A DNA stretch of 64,000 nt from assembly GCF_016907695.1 (NCBI RefSeq), contig NZ_JAFBCK010000001.1, positions 4,328,001 to 4,392,000 on the forward strand, read 5' to 3'. Below are positions 28,503 through 37,667 of this stretch, in pieces; positions within the stretch are counted from its first letter, which is position 1; every line of letters begins with the position of its first letter. The translations under genes and the position numbers were made by a program. This DNA comes from Actinokineospora baliensis. GTDB lineage: Bacteria > Actinomycetota > Actinomycetes > Mycobacteriales > Pseudonocardiaceae. The notes beneath the pieces are model-generated. The model was not told the origin of the DNA, did not search any database, and saw nothing but the letters and a program-made list of their open reading frames with translations.

Positions 28503-28986
28503 CGTGCTCCTCGGAGGACAAGAGGGGGCGGACAGTGGCCGATAGTGTAACGGTCAACCGGTATCCGGTGTCCCCTGCCGCGCGGACCGGATGGCGCAAT
28601 CCTGCCACGAGCGGGCCCCGCGCGGCGGTTTCCCGCCGGAGCGGCGCCGCCGCCGTGTCCTTTGCCGACCCGGGCGCGCCGGTGTCAAGGGACAGAACCC
28701 GGTCGCTGTGGACCCCGCACATCGGACAGGACCAGGACTGGTCGCCCGGGCGCGGCGGTGGCCGCGCTCGGCGGGGTGGGGCAGTGGTGCCGCACGCGGC
28801 GGCTCGATTCGTCCAGGACGGCACGGACGTGATACATCGAATTGTTGTCGCGGAGGCAAGTGGCGTTGTGGTTGTTGCGTCCCTGGTGGCCGTGTGCGGG
28901 CGGGCAGCGCCCAGGGGGTCCACTGTGGATGTCGCACCCCGCCTGTGGCCGTCACGCGGGACGTGGCGGCCACAGGCGAGGAATGC
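28503..28986. other. Gene-free stretch upstream of tetR
   Basis: It contains the tetR promoter region with a 13-bp palindrome at 28557-28569 (ACCGG TAT CCGGT). Frames of 100-160 codons cross it but have no supporting start, ribosome site or recognisable domain. Confidence 0.45.
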
Positions 28987-29649
28987 TCAGCAGTCGTGGC
29001 CGATGCGGACGTCGTAGACGCGGACCGGTCGCTTGGGGGCGCCGTCGGTCGCGCCGTCGGGGGTGATGCCCGCGGCGACGATGCGGTCGAGGACCTCGAT
29101 GCCGCGGGTGACCCGGCCCATCACCGTGTACACCGGGCTGATCTGGGCGACCGAGTGCACGATGAACCACTCGCTGCCGTTGGTGCCGGGGCCCTGGTTG
29201 CCCATCGCGATGGTGCCGCGCGGGTAGGTCTCCTTGCCGGTCACCTCGTCGGGGAACTTGTAGCCGGGGCCGCCCTCCTCGGCGCGGTAGATGTCGCCGC
29301 ACTGCAGGACGCCCAGGCGCGCGCTGGTGGTGAGGCGGAAGCACTGCGAGTTGTCGTAGAAGTCCGCGCGGGCCAGGTGCAGCAGGTTGTGCACGGCGCA
29401 CGGGGCGTTGTCGCGGTTGAGGACCAGGTCCATCCGGCCGTAGTTGGTGCGGATGGTCACCGACACGTTCCCGTGCGCCTTCGCGCGCGCCTTGGGCACG
29501 GTCACCGGCCGGGCGGCCGGGTTCTCCGGCGTCGGGGTGAACTGGCACTGGACGTTGCCGCCTCCGCCGGTGGCGGCGGCGACTGCGGGGACGACGGGCA
29601 GGGTCGCGGCCGCCAGCGCGAGGGTAGCGACGAGCAGGATTCGCTTCAT
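28987..29649 (-). CDS. Secreted cyclophilin-type peptidyl-prolyl isomerase
   Basis: 220 residues with a signal peptide (MKRILLVATLALAAATLPVV) and a cyclophilin domain: YDNSQCFRLTT for the catalytic-region Phe-Arg, FPDEVTGKETYPRGTIAMGNQGPGTNGSEWFIV in the core, and VMGRVTRGIEVLDRI near the end. It should catalyse proline cis-trans isomerisation of exported proteins outside the membrane. ATG 29649 was preferred over the ATG three codons upstream because the signal starts with MKR. Confidence 0.92.
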   Translation of the reverse strand: MKRILLVATLALAAATLPVVPAVAAATGGGGNVQCQFTPTPENPAARPVTVPKARAKAHGNVSVTIRTNYGRMDLVLNRDNAPCAVHNLLHLARADFYDNSQCFRLTTSARLGVLQCGDIYRAEEGGPGYKFPDEVTGKETYPRGTIAMGNQGPGTNGSEWFIVHSVAQISPVYTVMGRVTRGIEVLDRIVAAGITPDGATDGAPKRPVRVYDVRIGHDC

Positions 29650-29697
29650 TCCCCGCACGCTAGCGGCCCGCGCAATCCCCCTGGGTTGCCCGGATCA

Positions 29698-30741
29698 TTA
29701 CCCGAGCCAGTGCGGATCCGGGATCGTCTTGGACAACACCGGCGCGATCTCGGCCTGGAACAGCTCCAGCGTCGCCCGGTGCTGCGCCCCGGTCAGCCCC
29801 TCGCCGTCCGCGCTGATGTGCAGCACCTGGTGGCCGAACCGCTCGTGGTAGCGGCCGACCTTGTCCACGATCTGCTCCGGGCTGCCCACCAGCGCCGAAC
29901 TGCGCGCGACGAAGTCCTCCAGCGACTCGAACACCGGCTCCACCCCCAACCGCAGGCTCAGGTTCAGCCGCGCCTCGAAGATCGGCCGGTAGGTCTCCAG
30001 CGCTTCTTGCGAGGTCTTGGCCGCGTAGTAGCCCGCGGTACCCGCCCCGACGATCGCGTCCGCGGGTTTGTGGCCGTAGTGGGCCCACCGCTCGCGGTAG
30101 TGGGCGATCAGGTCGGCGTAGGGCTCGATCGGGTTGGTCACGTTGGCCGAGAACAGCGGGTCGCCCCACTTGGCGGCCAGCTCGACGGAGTCGCGGCTGG
30201 TGGCGCTGCCGTGCCACACGCGGATGGGCCGCTGCACCGGCTTCGGCCACACCTCGGCGTCGACCAGCGGCGGGCGGAACCGCCCGGACCAGGTGACCCT
30301 GTCTTCCCGCCACAACCGGCGGAACAGTTCGTACCCCTCGGCGTTGCGCGCCCACTGGTCCTTTGGCGTGACGTGGAACAGCTCCCGCTGCGCGCTCCCG
30401 TTGCCCTTGCCGATGATCAGTTCCAACCGGCCGTCGGCGAGGTTGTCCAGCGTCGCGTAGTCCTCGTAGGCGCGCACCGGGTCCAGCAGGCTCAGCGTGG
30501 TCACCGCGGTGAACAGCCGGATCCGCGACGTGCGGGCCGCGATGTGGCTGAGCACCACCGGCGGCGACGAGGAGATGAACGGCCGCTCGTGCCGCTCACC
30601 CACCCCGAAGCCGTCGAAGCCCAACTCCTCGGCCAGCACCGCGTTGTCCACCACCGCGCGCAGCCGATCCCTGGTGCTGGCCTGGATCCCGGTCACCGGG
30701 TCCGCGGTGTGCGTGATCAGCGTGATCAGCAGGAACTTCAC
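29698..30741 (-). CDS. LLM-class flavin-dependent oxidoreductase (third of operon)
   Basis: 347 residues of the bacterial luciferase-like fold: FLLITLITHTAD at the first strand, EELGFDGFGVGERH, YATLDNLADGRLELIIGKGNG and VWPKPVQRPIRVWHGSA. It uses reduced FMN and oxygen. It begins at a GTG that overlaps the stop of the upstream monooxygenase (GTGA), so it is translationally coupled to it. The substrate is unknown; related enzymes attack sulfonates, alkanes or amines. Confidence 0.88.
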   Translation of the reverse strand: MKFLLITLITHTADPVTGIQASTRDRLRAVVDNAVLAEELGFDGFGVGERHERPFISSSPPVVLSHIAARTSRIRLFTAVTTLSLLDPVRAYEDYATLDNLADGRLELIIGKGNGSAQRELFHVTPKDQWARNAEGYELFRRLWREDRVTWSGRFRPPLVDAEVWPKPVQRPIRVWHGSATSRDSVELAAKWGDPLFSANVTNPIEPYADLIAHYRERWAHYGHKPADAIVGAGTAGYYAAKTSQEALETYRPIFEARLNLSLRLGVEPVFESLEDFVARSSALVGSPEQIVDKVGRYHERFGHQVLHISADGEGLTGAQHRATLELFQAEIAPVLSKTIPDPHWLG

Positions 30742-32087
30742 GCCGGAACACCGTCCAGGCCCAGGTGGTCGCGCAGCGTCGGCCCGGTGTACTCGGTGCG
30801 GAACACGCCGCGCTCCTGCAGCAGCGGCACCACGGTGTCGGCGAACTCGTCGAGCCCGCCCGGGGTCACATAGGGCACCAGGATGAACCCGTCGGCGGCG
30901 TCGGCCTGCACCAGCTCGTCGATGCGCGCGGCCACCGTCGCCGCCGAGCCGACGAACGTCTGCCGCCCGCTGACCTGGATGATCAGCTCCCGGATGGACA
31001 GGTTCTTCGCCTCGGCCAGCGCCCGGTACTCGCGCGCGGTCGCCAGCGGGTCGCGGTGCATCCGCACGCTGGCCCGCCCGCGCGAGATCGTGTTCTCGCC
31101 GACCACCGGGTCGAACGAGGGCAGCGGCCCGTCCGGGTCGTGGTCGGACAGGTCCGCGTTCCACAGCTGCTCCAACAGCTTGATGGCGGTCTGCCCGCTG
31201 TACTGCTGGTGGCGCACCACGTCCGCGCGTTCCTGGGCCTCGGCGTCGGTGTCGCCGAGCACGAAGGTGGCCGCGGGCAGCACGACCAGCTGGTCGTGGC
31301 GGCGCCCGTACTTGGCCAGCCGCCCCTTGACGTCGGCGTAGAACGCCTGCCCCTTCTCCAGCGTCCCGTGCCTGCTGAAGATCGCGTCGGCCGAGGCCGC
31401 GGCGAACTCACGGCCCCCGTCGGAGTCCCCCGCCTGCAGGATCACCGGTTTGCCCTGCGGTGAGCGCGGTACCGAGAACCGGCCGGAGATGTCGAAGTGC
31501 GCGTCCTGGTGCGCGAACGACCCGGCCGCCGGGTCGCGCAGGAACACCCCGGTCGCCGCGTCGGCCGCGACCTCGTCGCCGCGCCACGAACCGAACAGCT
31601 CCAGCGCCGTGTCCAGGAACGTCTGCGCCCGCTCGTAGCGCTGGTCCTGCGGCAGGAAGCCGCCGCGGCGGAAGTTCTCCCCGGTGAAGGCGTCCCAGGA
31701 GGTCACCACGTTCCACGCCGCCCGCCCGGCCGAGAGGTGGTCGAGCGAGGCGAACTGGCGGGCGACCTCGTAGGGCTCGTTGAACGTGGAGTTGATGGTT
31801 CCGGCCAACCCGAGCCGTTCGGTGACCGCGGCCAGCGCGGCGAGCACCGTGAAGGTGTCCGGGCGCCCCACCACGTCGAGGTCGTAGATCTGGCCGCCCT
31901 GCTCGCGCAGCCGCAGGCCCTCTGCCAGGAAGAAGAAGTCGAACTTCGCCCGCTCGGCGGTCTGCGCCAAGCGCACGAAGGAGCTGAACTCGATGTGGCT
32001 GCCCGCCTCCGGGTCGCTCCACACCGTGGTGTTGTTGACGCCGGGGAAGTGCGCGGCGAGGTGAACCTGCTTGATCGGCTTGCCCAT
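30738..32087 (-). CDS. NtaA/SnaA/DszA-family FMN-dependent monooxygenase
   Basis: 449 residues, the usual length for the nitrilotriacetate/dibenzothiophene-sulfone monooxygenase group. Family signatures seen: FFFLAEGLRLREQGG, LEPxT-like VVGRPDTFTVLAALAAVTERLGL, NEPYEVARQFASLDHLSAGRAAWNVVTS and PQGKPVILQAGDSDGGREFAA. The start ATG at 32087 is preceded by GAGGAGGACGG. It lies 11 bases after the first LLM gene and overlaps the third by four bases. No flavin reductase is adjacent, so FMNH2 must come from elsewhere. Confidence 0.92.
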   Translation of the reverse strand: MGKPIKQVHLAAHFPGVNNTTVWSDPEAGSHIEFSSFVRLAQTAERAKFDFFFLAEGLRLREQGGQIYDLDVVGRPDTFTVLAALAAVTERLGLAGTINSTFNEPYEVARQFASLDHLSAGRAAWNVVTSWDAFTGENFRRGGFLPQDQRYERAQTFLDTALELFGSWRGDEVAADAATGVFLRDPAAGSFAHQDAHFDISGRFSVPRSPQGKPVILQAGDSDGGREFAAASADAIFSRHGTLEKGQAFYADVKGRLAKYGRRHDQLVVLPAATFVLGDTDAEAQERADVVRHQQYSGQTAIKLLEQLWNADLSDHDPDGPLPSFDPVVGENTISRGRASVRMHRDPLATAREYRALAEAKNLSIRELIIQVSGRQTFVGSAATVAARIDELVQADAADGFILVPYVTPGGLDEFADTVVPLLQERGVFRTEYTGPTLRDHLGLDGVPA

Positions 32088-32098
32088 GTCCGTCCTCC

Positions 32099-33295
32099 TC
32101 ACACAGCCGCGTAGCGGTTCGCGGGCCTGCCCAGCCCAAGCAGGCCGCGCAGTGTGGTCGCTTCGTAGTCGCTGCGGAACGCGCCCCTGGAGCGCAGTTC
32201 CGGCACCAGGGCGCGGGTGATCGCGTTCAGGTCGTGCGGGATCGCGGCGGGCCGCAACCGGAACCCGGACAGGCCAGCGGCGTGCAGGTCGAGCAGTTCG
32301 TCGGCCAACTCCGCTGGGGTGCCGACGAAAACCCGCGTGTCCGAGGCGTACTCGGCGCCCGCCCAGTCGTCCAGCCGCGCCTTGTGGTCGCGAGCCGCTT
32401 GCGGCGTCTCGCCGAGGAACACCACCAGGTCGGCGAAGACGTGCAGCGTGTCGCGCTCGCGCCCGGCGACGGCCTGCTCGTGGCGCACCACGGCCAGGGT
32501 GTCCGCGGCCTCGGCGCGCTCCAGCGGCGTGATGTAGACGACGTCGGCCGACCGCGCGGCCAGCCGGTACGGGATCACCGCGTGCGCCAGGGAAGTCACC
32601 ACCGGCTGCCCCTGCGGCGGCCGCGGCGTGATCGAGGGTCCCTTGACCGAGAACCACTTGCCCGCGAAGTCGATGTAGTGCAGCTTGTCCCGGTCGACGA
32701 ACCGCCCGGTCGCCGCGTCGCGGATCTCGGCGTCGTCCTCCCAGCTGTCCCACAGCCGCCGCAGCACCTCGACGTAGTCCGCGGTCTCGTCGAACAGCTC
32801 CGACAGCGGGCTGACCAGGTCACCGTCCTTGGCGTCGGCCAGGTCCACCACGCCGATGTCGCGCCTGCCGAAGAGCCGGTTGTCCTCCGGCGTCCACGCC
32901 ACCCGCACCCGCACACCCGCGCGGCCGGAGCTCACGTAGTCGAGCGTGGCGATCGCCTTCGACAAGTGGAACGGCTCGGTGTGGGTGACCACCGCGGTCG
33001 GCACGATGCCGATCCGCGACGTCAGCGGCGCCACCCTGGCCGCGACGAGCACCGCGTCCAGGTGCCCGTCGACCTGGTCGGTTCCCCCGCGCGAGGGGTT
33101 GAACGGGTCGGTCCTGGGTCCGAGGGTGTCCTCGATGGTGACGAAGTCCAGCGCGGCGGATTCGGCCTCGCGCACCAGGTCCGCCCAGTACGCCGCGGTG
33201 AGCAGCTCGCGCGGGCGGGCGTCCTCGGCCCGCCACGCCGCGGGGTGCCAGCCCGCCGCGTCCAACGCCACCGCCAGATGTGGTCCGGTTGTCAC
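32099..33295 (-). CDS. LLM-class flavin-dependent oxidoreductase (first of operon)
   Basis: 398 residues with LLM features: AALDFVTIEDTLG, LTSRIGIVPTAVVTHTEPFHLSKAIATLDYVSSGRAGVRVRVA and a C-terminal VGTPAELADELLDLHAAGLSGFRLRP. Start taken at GTG 33295 because homology begins there (TTGPHLAVALDAAGWHP); an upstream ATG at 33385 would add 30 residues of unrelated sequence. First gene of a three-gene operon of flavin monooxygenases that lacks an uptake system. Confidence 0.87.
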   Translation of the reverse strand: MTTGPHLAVALDAAGWHPAAWRAEDARPRELLTAAYWADLVREAESAALDFVTIEDTLGPRTDPFNPSRGGTDQVDGHLDAVLVAARVAPLTSRIGIVPTAVVTHTEPFHLSKAIATLDYVSSGRAGVRVRVAWTPEDNRLFGRRDIGVVDLADAKDGDLVSPLSELFDETADYVEVLRRLWDSWEDDAEIRDAATGRFVDRDKLHYIDFAGKWFSVKGPSITPRPPQGQPVVTSLAHAVIPYRLAARSADVVYITPLERAEAADTLAVVRHEQAVAGRERDTLHVFADLVVFLGETPQAARDHKARLDDWAGAEYASDTRVFVGTPAELADELLDLHAAGLSGFRLRPAAIPHDLNAITRALVPELRSRGAFRSDYEATTLRGLLGLGRPANRYAAV

Positions 33296-33424
33296 CGGCG
33301 GCCCCTTCCCCAGTAGGTCTTCCCGCGGTGCGTCCGCGCAGTCGGATTCTGCGCCGCGCGGGGGCCCGTGAGCAGGGACGGCCAAGTCGTGGGAATCAGA
33401 CCGGGGCCGGGAATAAACGCCGGT

Positions 33425-33799
33425 TCACAGCGATAAGCCCGCGTACAGGTAGGCGCCGGTGGACGGATCGGTGACCAGCACGACCGCCTCGCCCTGGCGC
33501 GGCACGGTGATCCTGGGCACGACGGTGCGCAGCGGCACCGGGCGCTGCCGACGGCCGGAGTCCAGGCTCACCAGCAGGTCCACCACCGGGTCCTGGTCGA
33601 CGACGTACCCGGTCACGGTCACCGACTCGATCCTGGCGCGGGTGGCAGGGGCACCCATCGCCAGCATGTGCTGAGCGGTCGCGGGCAGCGACACCGCGCC
33701 GGGCGCGACCGCCGGGGCTGACCCCGTGACCGCACCGGCGTTGTCCTGCCGTTCACCCGAGTGTCGCCCGTGCTTGCGCTCCCGGCCGAACAACCCCAT
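33425..33799 (-). CDS. Conserved-looking small hypothetical protein
   Basis: 124 residues. The N-terminal 35 residues are charged and disordered (MGLFGRERKHGRHSGERQ), followed by a compact beta-rich domain (ARIESVTVTGYVVDQDPVVDLLVSL, TVVPRITVPRQGEAVVLVTDPSTGAYLYAGL). No membrane segment or signal peptide. I do not recognise the family; the fold looks like a small beta-barrel. It stands alone between the LLM operon and the CGNR gene. Confidence 0.6.
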   Translation of the reverse strand: MGLFGRERKHGRHSGERQDNAGAVTGSAPAVAPGAVSLPATAQHMLAMGAPATRARIESVTVTGYVVDQDPVVDLLVSLDSGRRQRPVPLRTVVPRITVPRQGEAVVLVTDPSTGAYLYAGLSL

Positions 33800-33901
33800 C
33801 CGACGCCCTCTCCCGACCGTTGCTCCGCGCGGACACCCAGCGCGCTGACTGTCCGAAGTGTACGGCCGGGCGCGGACGGGGCCGCCGCCGGGCGCTGCGG
33901 G

Positions 33902-34444
33902 TCAGCCCGCCATCGCCATCGCCCGCTGCCTGGCCCGGTGGCGCACCGCGTTGACCCGGTTGGCGCACCTGGTCGTGCAGAACTGGCGGTTGCCGCCCTT
34001 GGAGATGTCGATGAACACGACCGCGCACCGGTCGTCGGCGCAGCGGCCGAGGCGGTGGCCGCCCTCGTCGCAGAGCACGTAGGCCAGGCCGGTCGCGGTG
34101 ACCGCGCGGACCCGGTTGACCACGCCCTCGCCCTCACCGTGGTAGTGCAGGTGCGGTGGCTGGTTGTCGTGGGTGGAGATCATCGGTCGGCTGGCGGCCT
34201 GCTGCAGCAGCGCGTTGATCACGTCGACCCGGCGCTGCTGGGACATCTCGCCGAAGGCGGCGTCCAGCTGCTGGGTCCACTGCATGATCCGCGCCGCTTC
34301 CGGCCCGGTCGGTTCGGGGAGCGTGGGGGCGTGGCGGGAGATGACGGCGGCGACCTGGTCGCGGTCGAAGGTGCCGCCCCGGCCCAGGTTCACCAGGTCC
34401 GCGGCCATCGCCGCGGCCGCTCCGCCATAAGTGTTGAAGCGCAT
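33902..34444 (-). CDS. CGNR zinc-finger transcriptional regulator
   Basis: 180 residues with the C-terminal CGNR zinc finger: RCADDRCAVVFIDISKGGNRQFCTTRCANRVNAVRHRAR, where the four cysteines bind zinc and the GNR-type loop gives the family name. The N-terminal ABATE-like domain starts MRFNTYGGAAAAMAADLVNL. Such proteins are stress- or ligand-responsive regulators in actinomycetes. The ATG at 34444 was chosen for homology start. It is divergent from the EamA exporter gene, which may be its target. Confidence 0.9.
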   Translation of the reverse strand: MRFNTYGGAAAAMAADLVNLGRGGTFDRDQVAAVISRHAPTLPEPTGPEAARIMQWTQQLDAAFGEMSQQRRVDVINALLQQAASRPMISTHDNQPPHLHYHGEGEGVVNRVRAVTATGLAYVLCDEGGHRLGRCADDRCAVVFIDISKGGNRQFCTTRCANRVNAVRHRARQRAMAMAG

Positions 34445-34621
34445 ATTGCCATTACTCCACACTCCCGGCATGTTTGGCAATGACCAACCTGGGAACGACC
34501 GTCCGGCCTTATCGGTTACGCCGCCCGCCCGGCGAGGGGGGACCGGGTGGCGCACGCGGCGCGCGGCCGATCCGCCGATACCCCGTCCCCGCCCTGCTCA
34601 GGCGGGTTCCGGCGGCCGCGG

Positions 34622-35464
34622 ATGAGCTCCCCGAGGACGGCGAACCCGCTGGTGCTCGTCGCGGTCCAGATGCTGAGCCTGCAGGTCGGTGCCGCGGTCG
34701 CGGTGGGTCTCATGGCGCACGTGGGCATCGTCGGGGCGGCCTTCGCCAGGGTCGCGCTGGCGTGCGCGCTGGTCGGGGTGCTGCTGCGGCCCAAGCCCCG
34801 GGTGCCGGACCGGCGGTCGCTGCTGCTGGCGGGCGCGCTCGGGGTGGTGATCGCGGTGATGAACACCGCATACTTCGGCGCGGTCGTCCACTTGGGACTG
34901 GGGCTGGCAACGACGATCGAGTTCCTCGGCCCGTTCCTGGTCGCGGTGGTCTCGGCGGGGCACGCCTCGGACGTGCTGTGGTCGCTGGTGGCCGCCGCCG
35001 GGGTGGTGCTGATCGCGGGCGTCGGCGAGGTGAGCGCGCTCGGGCTGGTGCTCGGGTTGCTCGCGGCGGGCTGCCGCGCCGGGTACATCCTGCTCACCAG
35101 GGCCGTGGGCGGCGCCTTCGACGGCGCCACGGGGTTGTTCGTGGCACTGGCCGTGGGAACCCTGGTGGCGGCGCCGTTCGCGCTGGAAACCCTGCCGGGC
35201 TTCGGGAACGTGGGCGTGCTCGGCCTCGCGGCCGCGGTCGCGGTGCTGTCCTCGGCGGTGCCTTACCTGTGCGACATGGTGTCGCTGCGCAAGCTGCGCA
35301 CGACCTCGTTCAGCGTGCTGCTGGCGCTCTCACCGGCGGTCAGCGCGCTCGCGGGGCTGGTGCTGCTCGGCCAGACGCTGTCCGCGCCGCAGTGGTGCGG
35401 GGTGGGCGCGGTCGTGCTCGCGGGGACCGCGAGCGTGCTCACCACGGTCCGCGCGCCCGACTAG
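34622..35464 (+). CDS. EamA/RhtA-like drug/metabolite exporter
   Basis: 280 residues with ten membrane segments in two EamA repeats (first half to about residue 140; second half starting near LVLGLLAAGCRAGYILLTRAVGG). The FLGPFLVAVVS and SLRKLRTTSFSVLLALSPAVSALAGLVLLGQ segments are typical of RhtA-like amino acid exporters. The stop shares CTAG with the stop of the convergent LysR gene. Confidence 0.9.
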   Translation: MSSPRTANPLVLVAVQMLSLQVGAAVAVGLMAHVGIVGAAFARVALACALVGVLLRPKPRVPDRRSLLLAGALGVVIAVMNTAYFGAVVHLGLGLATTIEFLGPFLVAVVSAGHASDVLWSLVAAAGVVLIAGVGEVSALGLVLGLLAAGCRAGYILLTRAVGGAFDGATGLFVALAVGTLVAAPFALETLPGFGNVGVLGLAAAVAVLSSAVPYLCDMVSLRKLRTTSFSVLLALSPAVSALAGLVLLGQTLSAPQWCGVGAVVLAGTASVLTTVRAPD

Positions 35465-36441
35465 TCGGCCGGTGCCGACGGCGCGGGCAACGAGATCACG
35501 CCCGGTGGGTGCGCGCCGCCCGGCGATCCCGACATCAGCGCCGCGGTTTCCCGGCCCGCCTGGCACAGCCCGCGTACGGCGACGCACACCGCCGAGTTGT
35601 CCGCGGTCGAGCGCCACACCACCACCAACTCCGAGTCCACGCCCTCGATCGGCACGAACCGCAGGTCCCGGTTCACCGCGTCCCACTCCGCCAGCCGCGG
35701 GCACAGCGCGAGGCCGACCCCGGCGGAGACCGCGGCCAGGGTGTCCACCGCGTAGTCGGCGGTGTGCTCGACGAAGCGCAGACCCGCCACCGGGAACCCC
35801 TCGGTGCTGCCGACCCGGATCAACCGCTCCGCGCCGACCTCGGCCACCGCGACCGACGACCGCGACGCCAGCGGGTGGTCCCAGGGCATCACCAGGCAGG
35901 TCGGCACCACCGCGGCGGTGGCCTGCTCGACGTCGCCGGGGAACTTCGGCAGGTGCGGCCGCCACAGCAGCGCCGTGTCGACCTGGCCGTGGCGCAACTG
36001 GTTGAGCTGGTTGCCGAAGCCGGTGTAGGTCGGCACCAGCTGCATCGGCTCGTGCGCCACCAGCCGCGCGGCGCGGGCGATCACCTGCCCGGTGCCCCAC
36101 CCGACGTGCCCGATGCGCACCGCCCGCCTGCCCGCCCCCGCCCGCCTGCGCACGTCGGCGAGCCCGGTGTCGAGCACCGAGATCGCCGACGTCGCCACGG
36201 CGAGCAGGTCGCGGCCCGCCTCGGTCAGCCGCACCGAGCGGGTGCTGCGGTGGAACAGCCGCAGGCCGATCTCGCGCTCGAACGCCGCGATCTGCTGGCT
36301 CAGCGCGGGCTGGCTCAGGTGCAGGTACCGCGCGGCGCGGCCGAAGTGCAGCTCGTCGGCCAGCACCAGGAAGGACCGCACCTTCTCGGTACCGGGGAAT
36401 CGGTCGCTCACCACCGCAGCACCGCCTCGGCGGCGTCGCAC
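35461..36441 (-). CDS. LysR-family transcriptional regulator
   Basis: Winged helix-turn-helix at the N-terminus (FLVLADELHFGRAARYLHLSQPALSQQIAAFEREIGLRLFHR), then a periplasmic-binding-like effector domain (VRIGHVGWGTGQVIARAARL...). With the GTG at 36441 it has 326 residues; the GTG at 36411 gives 316 and fits the family start (SDRFPGTEKVRSFL) better. It is convergent with the EamA exporter and shares the CTAG stop with it. Confidence 0.92.
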   Translation of the reverse strand: MRRRRGGAAVVSDRFPGTEKVRSFLVLADELHFGRAARYLHLSQPALSQQIAAFEREIGLRLFHRSTRSVRLTEAGRDLLAVATSAISVLDTGLADVRRRAGAGRRAVRIGHVGWGTGQVIARAARLVAHEPMQLVPTYTGFGNQLNQLRHGQVDTALLWRPHLPKFPGDVEQATAAVVPTCLVMPWDHPLASRSSVAVAEVGAERLIRVGSTEGFPVAGLRFVEHTADYAVDTLAAVSAGVGLALCPRLAEWDAVNRDLRFVPIEGVDSELVVVWRSTADNSAVCVAVRGLCQAGRETAALMSGSPGGAHPPGVISLPAPSAPAD

Positions 36442-36713
36442 TCAATGGGCATGGAAATCCCCAGTCGGCGTGTCCGCGCAAATCCGTTGTTCGCTCGTTG
36501 TCGCCACCGAAAAGGGCGAGTCGAGGTCAAAAATATCGACGCGGAAGGACGCCCGGCTACCGCCGATCGGGTGATCGCCTCCGTTGACGGTTAGATTGTT
36601 TGGTCACAGTCCCTTGGGTCGCGCGCGGGGGTGACCTGGAGTTTTCCGCCACGCGGCGGGAAATATCGGTCTATTTTCTCCGGTGTTCCCAGTTATCCAT
36701 CAGAAATAGTGCT

Positions 36714-37487
36714 TTACATCACCCGGGAATCGTCGTCGGCCTCGGCGACGGCGCGGTGCACGCCGCGCCAGTAGTCGGCGGTGAGGGTGAGGAACGTGTC
36801 GTAGCCAGACACCAGCACCGCGAAGTCGCCCTCGGTGCGGCACACCGCGGCCGCCGAGGTGATCGCCTCGCGCTTGTGCTCCTTCTCCGCCTCGCCGATG
36901 TGGACGTAGAAGTACTCGCACGCCTCGTGGAAGTCGTCCTCGCGCCGCCACAGCGGTTTGTAGTTGCGCACCCCCTCGTAGAGCCGGGTCAGCATCGCGA
37001 ACGCCAGGTGTTCCTGGGCCAGCAGCGCGCCCTGCACCACCCGCTGGTCGGTCGAGGAGAACAGCTCCCGCTGGCCCGCGCTGAACGCCGAGGTGCTCGG
37101 CAGCGGTTGCTCCAGCGACAGCTCCGCGGTGCTGACCTCGTGGCCCGCCAGCCGCGAGAGCAGGTCGCACAGGAAGTTCTCCAGCAGCACCAGGTGCGCC
37201 TTCTCGACGTTGCCGTTGCCGTACTCGGAGTACAGGTTGCGCACGCACTCCACCCGCGCGGCCAGGTCGGTGGTGTTGAGCACCGACAGCGCCACCATGA
37301 CGGCGGTGAACCTGGTGCGCGACAAGTACTCCCTGGCGAACACCCGCACCGCGGGGTAGCTCAGCGGGCCGCCCATCCACAGCTTGTAGAAGTCGTTGTC
37401 GATGGCGGGCGTGGTGTCGATGTCGGCGACGACGGCGGACACGCGCGCGGCGCGGTCGGTCGTGGCGTGGGGTTGGACCAGCGTCAT
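36714..37487 (-). CDS. Haem-oxygenase-like diiron (HDO-type) protein
   Basis: 257 residues, all-helical, matching the iron-containing redox enzyme group related to TenA/PqqC. Candidate metal ligands are Glu88 (YSEYGNGN), His98 (EKAHLVLLENFL), Glu159 (LAQEHLAFAML), His196 and His204 (FYVHIGEAEKEHKREA). The final H-x-D/E-x-H spacing differs slightly from CADD/UndA, so the metal site is not certain. HDO enzymes cleave C-C bonds or oxidise amines using Fe2 and O2. The gene follows the sugar importer on the same strand after 180 bases and may belong to it. ATG 37487 was chosen for homology. Confidence 0.75.
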   Translation of the reverse strand: MTLVQPHATTDRAARVSAVVADIDTTPAIDNDFYKLWMGGPLSYPAVRVFAREYLSRTRFTAVMVALSVLNTTDLAARVECVRNLYSEYGNGNVEKAHLVLLENFLCDLLSRLAGHEVSTAELSLEQPLPSTSAFSAGQRELFSSTDQRVVQGALLAQEHLAFAMLTRLYEGVRNYKPLWRREDDFHEACEYFYVHIGEAEKEHKREAITSAAAVCRTEGDFAVLVSGYDTFLTLTADYWRGVHRAVAEADDDSRVM

Positions 37488-37667
37488 CGGAGCTTCGATC
37501 CCCTTCGCTGTGGGTGGCGCCCGTGCGGCGCGGCGTGCCCGGCGACCGTAACGACGGCGCGCGGCGCCGGTCCAGTCGCTTTGGCTGATGACCATTATTC
37601 CGTTCCGCTATCGCCCCCGGTCACCGCCCGCGGCCGGTGCGCGCGGTGCGCCGGGGGGCGGTGCGGA

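Noticed and set aside
28535..29017. 160-codon plus-strand frame upstream of the cyclophilin gene
   Set aside because: No ribosome site, no homologous-looking domain, and it runs antisense into the cyclophilin 3' end.
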